Origin: Thermogymnomonas acidicola JCM 13583
GTDB lineage: Archaea > Thermoplasmatota > Thermoplasmata > Thermoplasmatales > Thermoplasmataceae
DNA length: 64,000 nt
Direction of reading: 5' to 3'
Assembly (NCBI RefSeq): GCF_001316105.1
Contig: NZ_BBCP01000009.1
Span: forward strand, 1-64,000
Both the position numbers and the translations under genes were made by a program. Each line of letters begins with the position of its first letter. Positions within the stretch are counted from its first letter, which is position 1. Shown in pieces: positions 1 through 10,673 of the stretch. The notes below the pieces were generated by a model. It ran no database searches and was not told where the DNA came from. It saw only the letters and a list, made by a program, of their open reading frames with translations.

Positions 1-213
1 CCCCCCCAATGGCCCCCCCAGCAAGATCCCCCCCGACCTCCTCCCCCCGCGTCTCCCTGACTGCCGCACTTCCACCATTGCCTCTCCCCCCCATGGCTTT
101 GCAAAGCCGCCGGGAGTGCAATCTGGCCAGACCATGGATCGTCTGGCCTCTCGATCCTCCTTATGACACTATCGATCCACTGTTGAATATTATTGAGACA
201 CTGGACCTGTCCC

Positions 214-603
214 TCATGCAATTAGCCCCCCCAGTATTTCCCTCACACTCTGGCCCTCCCTGATCCCGAGCTCCCTGGCCTTCCCGGTTACGGACCTCAC
301 AGTTGCAGACAGCATATCGCCCAGGGACCTGACGCCCGTTACCCTGACGGCCACATCACCGACCCTATCGGCAGTCTCTATGTCAAGATAACCGCACATC
401 ACGTACCCCCCTTTTGCCCCTCAGGACCAGCAGCGGGGGGCGTTTCCAACAGCGTACTGCAGGAACTGGAACCTGTGGCCTTCTATTTCAACGCTATCAA
501 ACTGGAGCATCGGAGAGGAATACACATATCTGGATATCTTTTTCCCTTGCCGCTGGAATGCATTTTCGGGCTCAGATGTATGCACAACTATGTGTGGCAT
601 CAT
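214..603 (-). CDS. DUF1805 domain protein (frame-broken by homopolymers)
   Basis: Small conserved protein of unknown biochemical role. Reading from ATG at 603 and joining frames gives FDSVEIEG, NAPLLVLRGK, YVMCGYLDIE and finally LGIREGQSVREIL. That is the DUF1805 pattern: an MCGYL core and an LGIREG...RE tail. The frame breaks fall in G/C runs at 435-440 and 406-411, so the gene is probably intact in the organism. The final C-run (225-231) is in frame whether 7 or 4 long, so the stop at 214 is plausible. It is divergent from the dehydrogenase gene and shares its upstream region. Family assignment rests on recalled motif similarity. Confidence 0.72.
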
Positions 604-615
604 TATTATAGTAAA

Positions 616-626
616 ACATATTTATC
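616..626 (+). promoter_or_regulatory. TATA box of the alcohol dehydrogenase gene
   Basis: ACATATTTATC lies about 22-32 bases before the ATG at 648, the spacing expected for a leaderless archaeal transcript. The region is shared with the divergent DUF1805 gene. Confidence 0.5.
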
Positions 627-647
627 TTGCCCTGGAATGCCACCACT

Positions 648-1633
648 ATGAAGCAGTCTACATCAGGGAACAGAGAAAGATAGAGGAGAACCCAACAGTG
701 TACGGGGGGGACTTCGAAGACCCTGCCCTGAAGGATGGGCAGGTGCTTGTAAGGGTTCAGGCCAGCGGCGTCTGCCACACCGACCTGCACATAGTCGAGG
801 GTGACGTCCCGGTGCCGAGGGAACTTTTCCCGTTGATCCCTGGACATGAGATAGTTGGGGGGGAGGTTATAGAGAGCAGGAACCCCAGGGTCAAGGAGGG
901 CACAAGGGTCGGCATAGGGTGGTTCTATGACGCTTGCGGCAAATGCGAATACTGTGTGAGCGGAAGGGAGAACCTCTGCCCCCCCAGCGCCACGGTGACG
1001 GGAATAAACCACCACGGCGGTTACGCCGAGCTGGTGAGCCTCAACGGCGATTACGTCACTCCCATTCCCGAGGGACTGCCAAGCGAGCAGGCCGCACCCC
1101 CCCTGTTCTGCGCGGGCATCACCGCATACACTGCGGTTAAGAGGGTAAGGCCAGAACCGGGAAAGAGGGTGGCGGTCTTCGGCGTCGGCGGCCTGGGCCA
1201 CTATGCAATCCAGCTGATAGAGGCTACTGGTGCGAAGGCAGTAGCGATAACATCCAGGCATGCAAGGCTTGCCCAGGAAGCGGGTGCATCGCAGGTACTC
1301 GAAAAACCGGAAGGGCCCTATGACGCAGCCATAGTGTTCGCGCCGAACAGCAGGGCCGTGGCGGAAGCGGCCAGATCCGTTAAGCCGGGTGGCACCGTGG
1401 TGGTACCTGCAATAATGGACAGAATAGAGATCCCGTTCACCTCGTTCACCTGGGAGAAGGACATAACCAGCGTGGCATCCGGCTTCAGGAAGGACGCCAG
1501 GGCAGTCCTGGGACTGGCAGCGGACGGTGTCCTCAGGTCAATGGTGAAGCAGAGGCGGCTCTCCGAGGCCGGCACCGTGCTGAGGGAGCTGAAGGAGGGA
1601 AAGGTTGAGGGCCGGGTTGTCCTGAAGCCGTGA
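648..1633 (+). CDS. Zinc-dependent alcohol dehydrogenase (MDR family)
   Basis: NAD(P)-dependent medium-chain dehydrogenase, about 328 residues. Visible motifs: GVCHTDLH with catalytic-zinc Cys and His, GHEIVGG, the structural-zinc lobe CGKCEYC...LC, and the Rossmann loop GVGGLGHYA. The expected start MKAVYI is reached from ATG 648 if one G is restored near 653 (the sequence reads atgaagcagtc). The open frame extends upstream only by accident. G7/C7 runs add an extra Gly in VYGGDF and GHEIVGGEV and an extra Pro in LCPPS, where relatives have one. Substrate cannot be told from sequence. Transcribed alone. Confidence 0.88.
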
Positions 1634-1827
1634 GTCCTTTTTTTCCTCGTTATTCACTATTTTTCCTGAGCGGGCTTCCCTTTCATTGCAGAAGGCCTCT
1701 GCATTGCATGCGTATTGGGAATGCGTGTGGGAAGTGCCGGTGAAATGCCACTGACAGAGCACGGAGCCCCCTGCCCAGAAGACTTATACGGGACTGACTG
1801 TGTGCCCCCCCGGATGTTTTAGAAATA

Positions 1828-1836
1828 CTTATATAG
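1828..1836 (+). promoter_or_regulatory. TATA box of the thermosome gene
   Basis: CTTATATAG centred about 32 bases before the ATG at 1864, in an AT-rich patch. This is consistent with a strong promoter and a very short leader. Confidence 0.6.
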
Positions 1837-1863
1837 AAGTTTATTTTTACATCCTCGATCAGC

Positions 1864-3515
1864 ATGATAGGCGGACAACCCATCTTCATATTAAAGGAAG
1901 GCACAAAGAGAGAGACTGGCAAGGACGCGATTAAGAACAACATTGAGGCGGCAATTGCGATCGCACAGTCTGTCAGGACAAGCCTTGGCCCAAGGGGAAT
2001 GGACAAGATGCTCGTGGACTCCCTCGGCGACATCGTCATCACCAACGATGGTGTCACAATACTGAAGGAGATGGATGTTGAGCACCCAGCGGCCAAGATG
2101 ATGGTTGAGGTCTCCAAGACCCAGGACTCGTTTGTGGGCGACGGCACCACCACAGCGGTGGTCATAGCGGGTGCACTGCTACAGCAGGCCGAGGGACTGA
2201 TTAACCAGAATGTCCACCCCCCCACAGTGATATCCGAAGGATACAGGATGGCAGCCGAGGAGGCGAAGAAGATCATTGACAGCATATCGAAGCCTGTGAA
2301 GCCGGACGACAAGGAACTCCTCATGAAGATGGCCGCCACTTCGCTGAGCAGCAAGAGCGCCTCAGGGAGCAAGGAGAAGCTCTCGGAGATATCCTACCAG
2401 GCGGTCAAGGCAGTGGCAGAGGAGATAGATGGCAAGCTGCACGTGGACTTTGACAACATACAGATAGTGAAGAAGCACGGTGGCGAGATAGAGGACACGC
2501 AGCTCATATACGGCGTGATAGTGGATAAGGAGAAGGTCCACCCGGCATGCCCAACTTTGTCAAGAACGCGAAGATCGCTGTGCTCAACGCAGCCCTTGAG
2601 ATAAAGAAGCCTGAGTTCGACACGAACATAAGGATAGACGACCCGTCCATGATACAGAGGTTCCTGGCACAGGAGGAGAGCGTGCTCAGGGACATGGTCT
2701 TGAAGATAAAGCAGACGGGGGGGGCGAACGTGGTCATAACCCAGAAGGGCATAGATGACCTGGCCCAGCACTACCTGGCAAAGGAGGGCATATACGCTGT
2801 CAGGAGGGTCAAGAAGAGCGACATAGAGAAGCTGGCCAAGGCAACCGGCGCTGCCATCGCATCGAGCATAGACGAGCTCTCTCCTGCTGACCTTGGCACG
2901 GCGGACCTGGTGGAGCAGGTGAAGATAGGCGAGGACTACCTGACTTTCGTGACGGGCTGCAAGAACCCCAAGGCGGTGAGCATACTGGTCAGGGGGGGCG
3001 GCACCGAACACGTGACGGATGAGGTTGAGAGGTCGATTACAGACTCGATCCACGTGGTCGCCGCTGCGCTCGAAGATGGCGCCTACGTCACCGGTGGCGG
3101 TTCCACCGCTGCAGAGATTGCAATGAAGCTCAGGGACTACGCAAAGAGCGTTGGTGGCAGGCAGCAGCTGGCCATAGAGAAGTTCGCTGACTCGCTCGAG
3201 GAGATACCCAGGGCCCTTGCAGAGAACGCTGGCCTTGATGCCATAGACATACTGATAAAGATAAGGAGCGAGCACGCCAAGGGACACAAGACGTACGGCA
3301 TAAACGTCTACACTGGCGAGGTGGAGGACATGGAGAAGGCCGGCGTCATTGAGCCTGTGAGGGTTGGGAAGCAGGCCATAGATGCCGCCACGGAGGCCGC
3401 AGTCATGATACTGAGGATAGACGACGTGATAGCCACAAAGGCCTCCAAGACTCCGAACCCGCCGTCTGGCAGCAGCTCGAGCAGCTCCTCCTCTGGCGGG
3501 GACAGCGAAGACTGA
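1864..3515 (+). CDS. thsA: Thermosome subunit (group II chaperonin)
   Basis: ATP-driven protein-folding chaperonin of the archaeal cytosol, related to CCT. Visible are [27 protein letters not shown], the apical-domain stretch [20 protein letters not shown] and the intermediate/equatorial [13 protein letters not shown]. The C-terminus is a Ser/Gly run ending GGDSED rather than the usual Gly-Met tail. The frame breaks near 2544, where HPGMPN needs one more G (cacccggcatg). C7 at 2217-2223 gives HPPTV where the family has HPTV, and G7 at 2992-2998 gives RGGGTEH instead of RGGTEH. Total length matches the family (about 545 residues). Whether it is the alpha or beta paralogue is unclear. Confidence 0.95.
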
Positions 3516-3610
3516 ATTCCGCCATTATTCTTGAGTATATTTTCCACAAACCATTGCATATTTTCCATTTCGCTTGCGCGTCCAGAGCTGTTTTTCGCCA
3601 TCCCATGCAG

Positions 3611-3625
3611 TTAAATTAAATAAGG
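3611..3625 (+). promoter_or_regulatory. TATA box for the 3645 gene
   Basis: TTAAATTAAATAAGG ends 20 bases before the ATG at 3645, the leaderless spacing seen throughout this window. Confidence 0.5.
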
Positions 3626-3644
3626 GCATGCTCACTTCCCTCTT

Positions 3645-4612
3645 ATGATTCCCTCAGAGATAGGGACGAGGCTGGACAGGAGGGCTGTGCTGTCCTTCTA
3701 TCACGATGATGAGTTCACTGCAGTCTCTGAAAGGCACGGAATTAACGTGGCCGTCAGGTTCAGGCTCACCAGGGATGGGGGGGCATAGGCATCTACAACA
3801 TGCCTGCCACAGGTGGCCTTGAGGTCAGTGATTCCTTAAAGACGAGGTGGGCGGTAAAGAGCGCCAGGGACCTGAGGGGGGGATCCCCCCCGCTGATAGA
3901 GGCATTCCAGAGGATCAACGAGGTGCCATCCCTTGTCATTGACGGTGCTGTGATCAGGGAAGGCGTCTACACTGTATACCTCAGGTACCACAGGAGTGAT
4001 GAGGAAAACCTCTGGAGCGCACTTGCCGGCAGTTACGGGAGGATGCCAGACTTCGCCGTGGAGAAGAAGGTCACGACGGAGGGCTTTCTCTCATCCTTCG
4101 AGGAGATATGCAGCGCCATGCCGCTTACCTATTACCAGCTGGACTGCTTGGTGCCACCTGAGTACATAGACATTTCCCATGACCCGGTGATAACGTCCCT
4201 GGGTGTCAAGTGGACCAGGGAGATGAAATATCTGCTGGAGGATAACTTCAGGGCAGTGTTCTATGACGACACAAACATAATAGGCGGTGGCGAGGACTGG
4301 GTCTCTGAGATATCGAGGGAAGAGAGGATCTACGCTGCGTCCTTCAGCAACCCGGTTGTGGAGCGCCTAGTGAACGGCATCACTGCGGACAGGACAGTGG
4401 CCATGGCGATGCCCCAGAGGCTTTACGGCAGGTCGTTCCACCTGGGCACGTTCGTCCCTGACATAGTCAGGCCGGATTTCTTCAGGATCGTGGAAGGCGT
4501 CTCAATGGAGCTTCGCACCTGGTCCATAAGGATAGGCCAGGCCATTCCGGTGCCTGAGATGGCCAGGCAGCAGGCATACCGGAATGGGCCCGAACAACAG
4601 GCACCTCACTAA
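3645..4612 (+). CDS. Conserved-looking hypothetical protein
   Basis: About 320 residues after repairing one frame break in the G7 run at 3777-3783. The true start is probably ATG 3645 (MIPSEIGTRLDRRAV), which joins to the longer frame reading IYNMPATGGLEVSD. It is soluble, with no signal peptide or membrane helix. It is rich in charged and aromatic residues; stretches such as LTYYQLDCLVP and FHLGTFVPDIVRP show no motif I recognise. It lies between the thermosome and Taw1 genes with its own TATA box, so operon context gives no function. Codon use resembles its neighbours. Confidence 0.7.
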
Positions 4613-4645
4613 ATTTTTATATTCTGCCGAATTTGAGTACCGTTT

Positions 4646-5614
4646 ATGATCACAGTCAAGAAGAGGGAGGCCCTGAACGCTTACACCGAGATCTACAAAA
4701 AGCAGCACTACGGCCTTGTGGGAAGCCACTCCGCGGTTAAGGTGTGCCACTGGACTAAGAGCGAGCTCACCGGCGGGCCAGGTTGTTATAAGGGGGGGGA
4801 CTTCTACGGCATCCAGTCTCACAGGTGCATACAGATGACCCCAGCACTGAACGCATGCACAGAGAACTGCTCCTTCTGCTGGCGCTTCCAGGGGGGGTTC
4901 GACAGCATGCACATATCCTATGAGGACGACCCGGAGTTCATACTGGAGGAGAGCATAAGGCAGCACAAGAAGCTCCTCTCAGGGTTCAAGGGCAACCCCA
5001 AGGTGAGCGAGGAGAGGTGGAAGGAGGCAATGGAGCCGAAGCACATTGCCATATCGCTCACAGGGGGGGAGCCGACGCTATATTCAAGGCTCGGTGAGTT
5101 CATAGAGCTGGCCCACAGGAGGGGCATGACCACCTTCCTTGTCACCAACGGGACACTGCCGATGGTGCTTGAGAAGCTCGATCCATTGCCGACCCAGCTC
5201 TACGTCACAGTGGCGGCCCCCCCGAACGAGAAGATATTCAAGGAGCTCCTGAGCCCTGCCATAGGGAACGGGTGGCAGAACCTCATGAGGACGCTTGAGC
5301 TCCTGCCCTCCCTCGACACGAGAAAAGTCATAAGGCACACACTCGTCAAGGGAGTGAACATGCCCTATGTGGATGAATACGCAAGGCTCGACATGATAGG
5401 CATGCCAGACTTCATAGAGCCCAAGGGCTATGTGCACGTGGGCCAGTCCATTGCCAGGCTCGGCATAGAGAACATGCCTTCCCATGCCGACATAATGGAC
5501 TTTTCCAGGGCACTGGCCGAGAGGACCGGGTACCAGGTAGCGGGCGAGAGGAGTGACAGCAGGGTTGCCCTGCTGGCCAGGGACCCGGAGAGGGCCAGGA
5601 TCAGGGTATCCTGA
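4646..5614 (+). CDS. taw1: S-adenosyl-L-methionine-dependent tRNA 4-demethylwyosine synthase
   Basis: Radical-SAM enzyme (TYW1/Taw1) that builds the tricyclic base of wyosine derivatives at position 37 of tRNA-Phe, using pyruvate and N1-methylguanosine. The radical-SAM cluster motif is CTENCSFCWR, and LTGGEPTLY is the SAM-binding glycine motif. The N-terminal CHWTKSELTGG region with further cysteines fits the second iron-sulfur cluster of this family. About 322 residues, close to archaeal Taw1 length. The frame is continuous; G7 runs only add residues (CYKGGDFYG). A TATA-like AAATTTTTATATTC lies about 20-35 bases upstream. Confidence 0.93.
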   Translation: MITVKKREALNAYTEIYKKQHYGLVGSHSAVKVCHWTKSELTGGPGCYKGGDFYGIQSHRCIQMTPALNACTENCSFCWRFQGGFDSMHISYEDDPEFILEESIRQHKKLLSGFKGNPKVSEERWKEAMEPKHIAISLTGGEPTLYSRLGEFIELAHRRGMTTFLVTNGTLPMVLEKLDPLPTQLYVTVAAPPNEKIFKELLSPAIGNGWQNLMRTLELLPSLDTRKVIRHTLVKGVNMPYVDEYARLDMIGMPDFIEPKGYVHVGQSIARLGIENMPSHADIMDFSRALAERTGYQVAGERSDSRVALLARDPERARIRVS

Positions 5615-5653
5615 CCCCGCAACCTTATTTTAAAACCTTTGCCATCTTCCAGT

Positions 5654-6867
5654 ATGCTGAGCTTCGAGTTCTCAGAGGACCAGGAGTTACTCAGGAGTAG
5701 CGTGCGAGAGTTCTGCACAAGGACCATCGCACCAAGGATAAGGGACATGATAAGGGAGAGGAGGATCCCAAAGGAGGTCTACGATGGCCTTGCCAGGATG
5801 GGGGGGCTCCTCGGCATGACCGTGCCGCAGGAGTACGGCGGCATGGGGGGGGCAGATGCGGTCACTACTGGAATAGCAGCGGAGGAGATCGCCAGGGCGG
5901 ATCCCACATGCTCCATACCGGTCCTCTTCCTTGTGGACAACGCATGGTCTTACCTTGTGAGCAAGTACGGGAGCAGCGAGCTCAGGGAGAGCATACTGCC
6001 AGATGTTGCCAGGGGGAAGAAAATAGTCGGCATCGCGTCCACGGAACCTAACTTCGGATCCGACATAGCCTCCATGAGGACAACAGCTACGCTCCAGGAC
6101 GGAATGTATGTGGTGAACGGGGGGGAGAAGAGCTTCATAAGCCTGGTGAGGGACGTCAAAGAAATTGGAGGTGGCTTCGTGACTGTCACGAAGACAAGCC
6201 CTGACAAGGGCTCCAGAGGGGGGGTGACCCTGCTCTTCATCCCGTACAGCGACGGCATGTCCGTGCGGTACCTGGAGGAGATGGGGGGGAGGGAGGCTCA
6301 TCATGGGGGGGCGCCATAACGTTCGAAAACGTCCGTGTGCAAAAGGAGAACGTGATAGGCAGCGTTGACCAGGGGGGGTTCAAGATAATCCATGAGGGGT
6401 TCGAGTTCGCCAGGGCACTGATAGCCGTGATAAGCGCGGCAACTGCACTGAAGTCCATATCCAACGGTGCAGAATACATGAAGAGCAGGATCGCCTTTGG
6501 TTCGCCTATCGCGAAGTTCCAGGGTCTACAGTTCCAGCTGGCCGACGACGTGGCCAGGATGGAGGCGGCCCTCACCATGGGGTACAGGGCCCTCTGGACC
6601 TATGACCAGGAACAGAGGCACGGGAAGTTCTCCAGGTTTCAGGTGAGCAGGGAAGTTGCGATCGCGAAGCTGATATCAACCACCTGGGCCTTCGAGGCCA
6701 TAAACGATGCCATGCAGTGGCAGGGGGCCTACGGGTACTCCAAGGACTGCCCCCCCGAGGAGTGGGCCCTCAGGGGAATAAGGTCCTTCCTCCTCGCGGA
6801 GGGCTCCAGGGAGGTGATGAAAACCATAATTGCAAGGGAGACGCTGGGTAGGGAATACATTAGGTGA
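5654..6867 (+). CDS. Acyl-CoA dehydrogenase
   Basis: FAD-dependent alpha,beta-dehydrogenation of acyl-CoA, about 400 residues. N-terminal helical domain (FSEDQELLRSSVREF), middle beta-domain with TEPNFGSD, and a C-terminal helical domain with SRIAFGSPIAKFQ, AYGYSKD and LLAEGSREVMKTIIARE. The Glu in LLAEGSRE aligns by eye with the catalytic base of the IYEGT-type motif. The frame breaks at the G7 run 6305-6311; both halves are otherwise intact. Start ATG 5654 is chosen over an upstream ATG because TTATTTTAAAACC lies about 16-30 bases ahead. No electron-transfer flavoprotein gene is adjacent. Confidence 0.9.
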
Positions 6868-6869
6868 CT

Positions 6870-8397
6870 CTACCTCTCCTCCCTCATGCCCGAGACTATC
6901 CTCTTCGGGTTGACCATCCTTATGAACATGAAGATCTGGCCTATGGTTATCTGCCTCAGGAGCACGGCAAAGCCCAGGTATATTATGACCGATGCGGCTA
7001 GGACGGGCGCCAGGATGAGTATGTCATAGGGGGGGTGCAGCACCCTGGAGCAGATGTAGAGGAAAGCTGCCTGGGCGGCCACAGGGACAGCCTGCACTGT
7101 TATCCCCCCCTTCGTACCCGATCCCCTTGTCCCTCCACACCCTGTAGCGGTAGAGGAAGCTGCTGAAGAGCGTTGCGCTCAGCAGGCTGACCGATGCGCC
7201 AGTTGCGCCCAGCGATATTGCCCTGAAGCCGAATATTGAGGGCGGCACAAGGAGCAGGTTCAGGGCTATGTTCACTATTACCGCATATATCGATATCCTG
7301 CCAACCACCCATGTCTTGTTCTCCGCCGTGAGGGCAGATGAGTATGGCATCGTTACAGCAGCAATGTATGCGTTGGCAGAGAGGAACATCAGCATTTCGG
7401 AGTAACTGTCGTATGCTGCAGTGAAGAGGTTCGTTATGTAGAGGTGCATGACTATGAACGCCACCACTATTGGCAGTGCAAAGAGCGAGACTATCCTCTC
7501 GTATTCCTGCACCGATGTGTCGAAGTCCTCCCTTGAGCAGCATCCTCACAAAGAGGGGGGGGAGGAAGAATATGTAGAGGGAAGAGGACATCGTGGTTAT
7601 GATCGTCACGATCCTCTGCGATGCATAGAAGGCACCTGTGCATCCGCGTGCCAGAAGAACTGTACAATTACCTTGTCAATGTTGCCGTTCACCGTGGACA
7701 GGGACGAGGAGACTGCAAGGGGTAGGGCGAAGGCCATGTAGCTCCTCAGGAGCGTGAGCCTGGGCCTGCCGATGTTCCAGGGCCGTCCAATAAGGTAGGA
7801 GACCGTGAAGTATAAGGTGTATGAGACGCTGTATATTATCGACAGGATGAGACCACCCAGTGCCTCACCCACCGATATGACATGGAAGTGGGCCAGGGCA
7901 CCTATGATTATGAACGTGGAGTTCCTGAATGTGGCCTCCACCAGCCCGGGGAAGCTCATCCTGGCGGAGTGCAGGCGTGCCGTGTAGAACGCGTTGGAGA
8001 AGCCTAGCATGTTCTGGAAGAAGTAGTAGGGTATGAGTGCCAGGATCACGTCGAACTCAACAGGGTTCTGGAAGCCCTTGTGCAGAATGTCGGTCCAGAT
8101 GAGCAGTGCAGAGATGACAACGATGACGAAGATGCCTCCAAGCAGGAGCTTGATCGCCAGGAACGTCTCGTTGGCCTCCCTGAAGCTGGCCCCCCCCGAT
8201 GATATGTTCCTTATGTGCGCCTGCGAGAAGCCCAGGTCGTTCATGAAGAAGAGGGTGCCAGCGAACCCCATGCCAAACGCGAGGTAACCGTAAGCAGTGG
8301 CGCCTATGAAGCGTGTTACAAAGAACAGCCCTATGTAGCCCAGTATGCCGTTCACAGCGCTCTGCAGTACCAGCATTGGTGAGCGGGAGCTTAACAA
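6870..8397 (-). CDS. Polysaccharide flippase-like membrane protein (MATE/Wzx fold)
   Basis: Multi-pass membrane protein of about 505 residues once at least three frame breaks are joined (near 7630, at the G7 run 7555-7561 and in the C-run near 7104). The N-terminal half has YIGLFFVTRFIGATAYGYLA and repeated 20-residue hydrophobic segments; the middle reads DKVIVQFFWHADA, and the C-terminal half has LGATGASVSLLSATLF. About 12-14 helices in two similar halves is the pattern of the polysaccharide-transporter branch of the MVF superfamily. It likely moves a lipid-linked glycan. A reverse-strand TATA-like AAATTTATTTAAC lies just upstream, shared with the divergent tRNA-binding gene. Confidence 0.8.
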
Positions 8398-8445
8398 CGC
8401 TGGACGTAACGCAGTTGTTAAATAAATTTAGTGATTAGCTGGCAC

Positions 8446-8784
8446 ATGTGCGCTGAGGAACTTGTTGACATTGACTACTTCAAGAAGCTGGACATACGGA
8501 CAGCGCTTGTGAAGCACTGTGAAAAGGTCGAGAAATCAAAGAGACTCCTCAGGCTCGTTGTAAGCCTTGGAAGCGAGGAGAGGCAGATCATATCAAGCAT
8601 CGCGGACTACTACAGACCGGAGGAACTCGTGGGGGGGAAGACAATAATAATACTGGCAAACCTGAAGCCAGCAAAGTTCATGGGCCTTGAGAGCCAAGGC
8701 ATGCTCCTTGCGGTTGAGACGGAAGACAGGCTTGCCCTGCTCACGGTTGACAGAGAAATAGGAGAGGGACTGAGGGTTTCCTGA
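8446..8784 (+). CDS. tRNA-binding domain protein (MetRS C-terminal/Arc1p-like)
   Basis: Stand-alone OB-fold tRNA-binding protein of 112 residues, similar to the C-terminal domain of methionyl-tRNA synthetase and to CsaA/Arc1p. It has FKKLDIRTALV at the start, VSLGSEERQIISSIA, TIIILANLKPAKFMG and SQGMLLAVE. ATG 8446 is preferred over GTG 8431 because the TATA-like GTTAAATAAATTTA at 8416-8429 then has leaderless spacing. Its stop overlaps the ATG of the RFC large subunit by one base, so the two are co-transcribed. It probably helps present tRNA or other structured RNA. Confidence 0.85.
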   Translation: MCAEELVDIDYFKKLDIRTALVKHCEKVEKSKRLLRLVVSLGSEERQIISSIADYYRPEELVGGKTIIILANLKPAKFMGLESQGMLLAVETEDRLALLTVDREIGEGLRVS

Positions 8785-10060
8785 TGCTGAGCACGGAGAG
8801 GTTCAGGCCCAGGAACCTGGAGGAGATTATCGCTCCGGACTCGATAGTCAGGCAGGTCAGGGAGTGGTGCCAGGCCTGGAGGGGGGGGCGAGGTCACCAA
8901 GAAGGCCCTACTGCTTTACGGGGGGGAGCCTGGCGTCGGGAAGACGTCCATGGCCTACGCCATATCCGGTGAGATGGGCTGGCCCATTGTCGAGATGAAC
9001 GCCTCTGACCAGAGGAACAGGGACGGTGTCAGGAGGGTTGCACTGATGGCCTCCCTGTACAGGGACATATCGGGCACAGGCACTGAGGGCCTGAGGCTCA
9101 TACTCATTGACGAGGCGGACAACTTCTTTGAGGGGGGGGAGGGGGGGCAGGGGAATCGGGTGGGGGGGGACGCCGGTGGCCTCTCGGAACTGGCCAGGGT
9201 ACTGAGGGTCTCCAGGAACCCGATTGTCATAACAATGAACGACTTCTACGAGTTCAGGAGGAAGGGCGCTGCCAGGGAGGTGCTGGAGAACTCGATGGTG
9301 ATAGAGTTCAAGCCGTACAGGAGGAAGAATGACCTGGACTACAGGAGCTACAGGCAGCGCCTGACCAGGAGGCTGCAGCAGATAGGCGAGGAGGAGGGCA
9401 TAAGGCTCTCGCAGGACCAGATCCAGGCCATCATGGACAGGAACGGCACGGACATCAGGGGGGGCATGATAAACGACATTGCTGGCATGGTAGCGTCCAC
9501 AGCGGACGTGATGAGGAGGGATACGAAGAAGACCCCCGTTCGACGTGATGCAGAGCATATTTAAGTCCGGCAACCTGGACGTGGCGCTGAGGAGCATCGA
9601 TGAGAGCGACCTGGAGGCGGAGGACCTGGTCATGTGGATGGACGAGAACCTCCACGAGGAGGCTAAGGAGCCAGATGACCTTGCCTCCGCATACGACATC
9701 CTCTCACGCGCGGACGTCTTCCTGGGGGGGAGGGTAAGCAGGAAGCAGCACTTCGCGTTCAGGATGTACGCACAGGAGATCGCAGCTTCGTCAGCGCAGT
9801 TCATAGGGAAGAGGAACGAACACTTTGTGAAGTACCAGTTCCCATCCTACGTGAAGAAGATGTCTGACATGAGGGAGAGCAGGAACACCAGGAACTCCCT
9901 CCTGATGAAGTTCAGGATGCTCTGCCACATGGGCAACGAAGCAGCCTCATCGAGCCTGTGGATACTCTCCGAGCTGAGGAAGAGGAAGAGGTTATGGGAT
10001 GCTATTGCCTCCTGGCTCCATATCTCTGATAAGGAGGAGGCATTCCTCCGTTCCCAGTGA
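8784..10060 (+). CDS. rfcL: Replication factor C large subunit
   Basis: Clamp-loader ATPase subunit that opens and loads PCNA. FRPRNLEEI at the N-terminus, Walker A EPGVGKTSMAYA, MNASDQRN, Walker B LILIDEADN and the VITMNDFYEFR region are visible. The C-terminal part has the helical collar. The chain is split in three: one break is in the G8 run at 8881-8888 and another near 9530-9537. G7 at 8930-8936 makes LYGGEPGVGK where relatives have LYGEPGVGK. G-runs at 9132-9150 insert several Gly into the loop after Walker B. About 420 residues, which is short to normal for RfcL. No acidic PIP tail is obvious. Confidence 0.9.
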
Positions 10061-10309
10061 GGCCCTTGAGCTTCCTTATGCTCCCGCTGGTCAGAAGCGT
10101 CCTGACACCATCAACGGAGTTCATGAGGTCAATGGCATCGTTCTTGTTGAACTGGTTGGCCAGGTAAATCGCGTACCTGCCCCCCCTCCAGTACTTCCGC
10201 CTCACCCCCCCAGGGGTGACACCCTGGCCTCCATGGAGAGTAACGCCTCTCTGTTCTGGCATTCCACAAGTATGTACCTTTTCCTGAGCCTGGAGGACTT
10301 CAATGGCAT
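10002..10309 (-). CDS. rnp2: Probable RNase P protein component 2 (Pop5-like)
   Basis: Small basic protein of about 100 residues, read from ATG 10309 (MPLKSSRLRKRYILVEC) and joined across the G7 run at 10205-10211 to RRKYWRGGRYAIYL and GVRTLLTSGSIRKLKG. The RYILVE opening and the TLLTSGSIRKLK ending resemble the Pop5/Rpp14 family (RYI...E; RT.GVSGTIRKC). The match is by eye and distant, so another small RNA-binding protein is possible. Its 3' end overlaps the convergent rfcL end by 59 bases, which may be exaggerated by indels. TTTAAAGG on the minus strand near 10353-10360 could be its TATA box. Confidence 0.5.
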
Positions 10310-10673
10310 GTCATAGCGTCTGCCAATTTTAGGTTACGGTTGGCCCCACACCTTTAAAAAGACATGTTTGGAATGGTGGATAACCACCAAATGCAGTTTT
10401 GCATGTGGGGGGTGCGCAAGGTATGCTCCTGCCAGGATTGAAAATGTAAGCGATAATGGCACACAACGAAGTGCTCCCGCACCCCCTGGACTCATGGCAG
10501 GCCCATGCAGCCGGGGAATGCCCGGGCCCTTGCCGGTACCTGGGCCTCTTGATTTCGTACATGGTTCACACCGTGGGCCATGGAGGGTGCTCTCTGTGCA
10601 GCATCCTGGTGCCGGCAACATATTTATAGGTATCTTAGTTATCGCCTTACGTAACGGTCAAAGGCTGATTCAG
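10310..10673. other. Intergenic stretch with L15e promoter
   Basis: No supportable gene. A TATA-like ACATATTTATAGG lies at about 10618-10630, some 45 bases before the L15e ATG. The rest is GC-rich sequence with no conserved signal that I can see. Confidence 0.5.

Noticed and set aside
1-213. Open frame rich in Pro and Ser at the window start
   Set aside because: Low-complexity reading of C-runs; no start context or homology. No gene is supported here.
590-647. N-terminal extension of the alcohol dehydrogenase
   Set aside because: It precedes the natural MKAVYI start and overlaps the promoter; it results from a missing G near 653.
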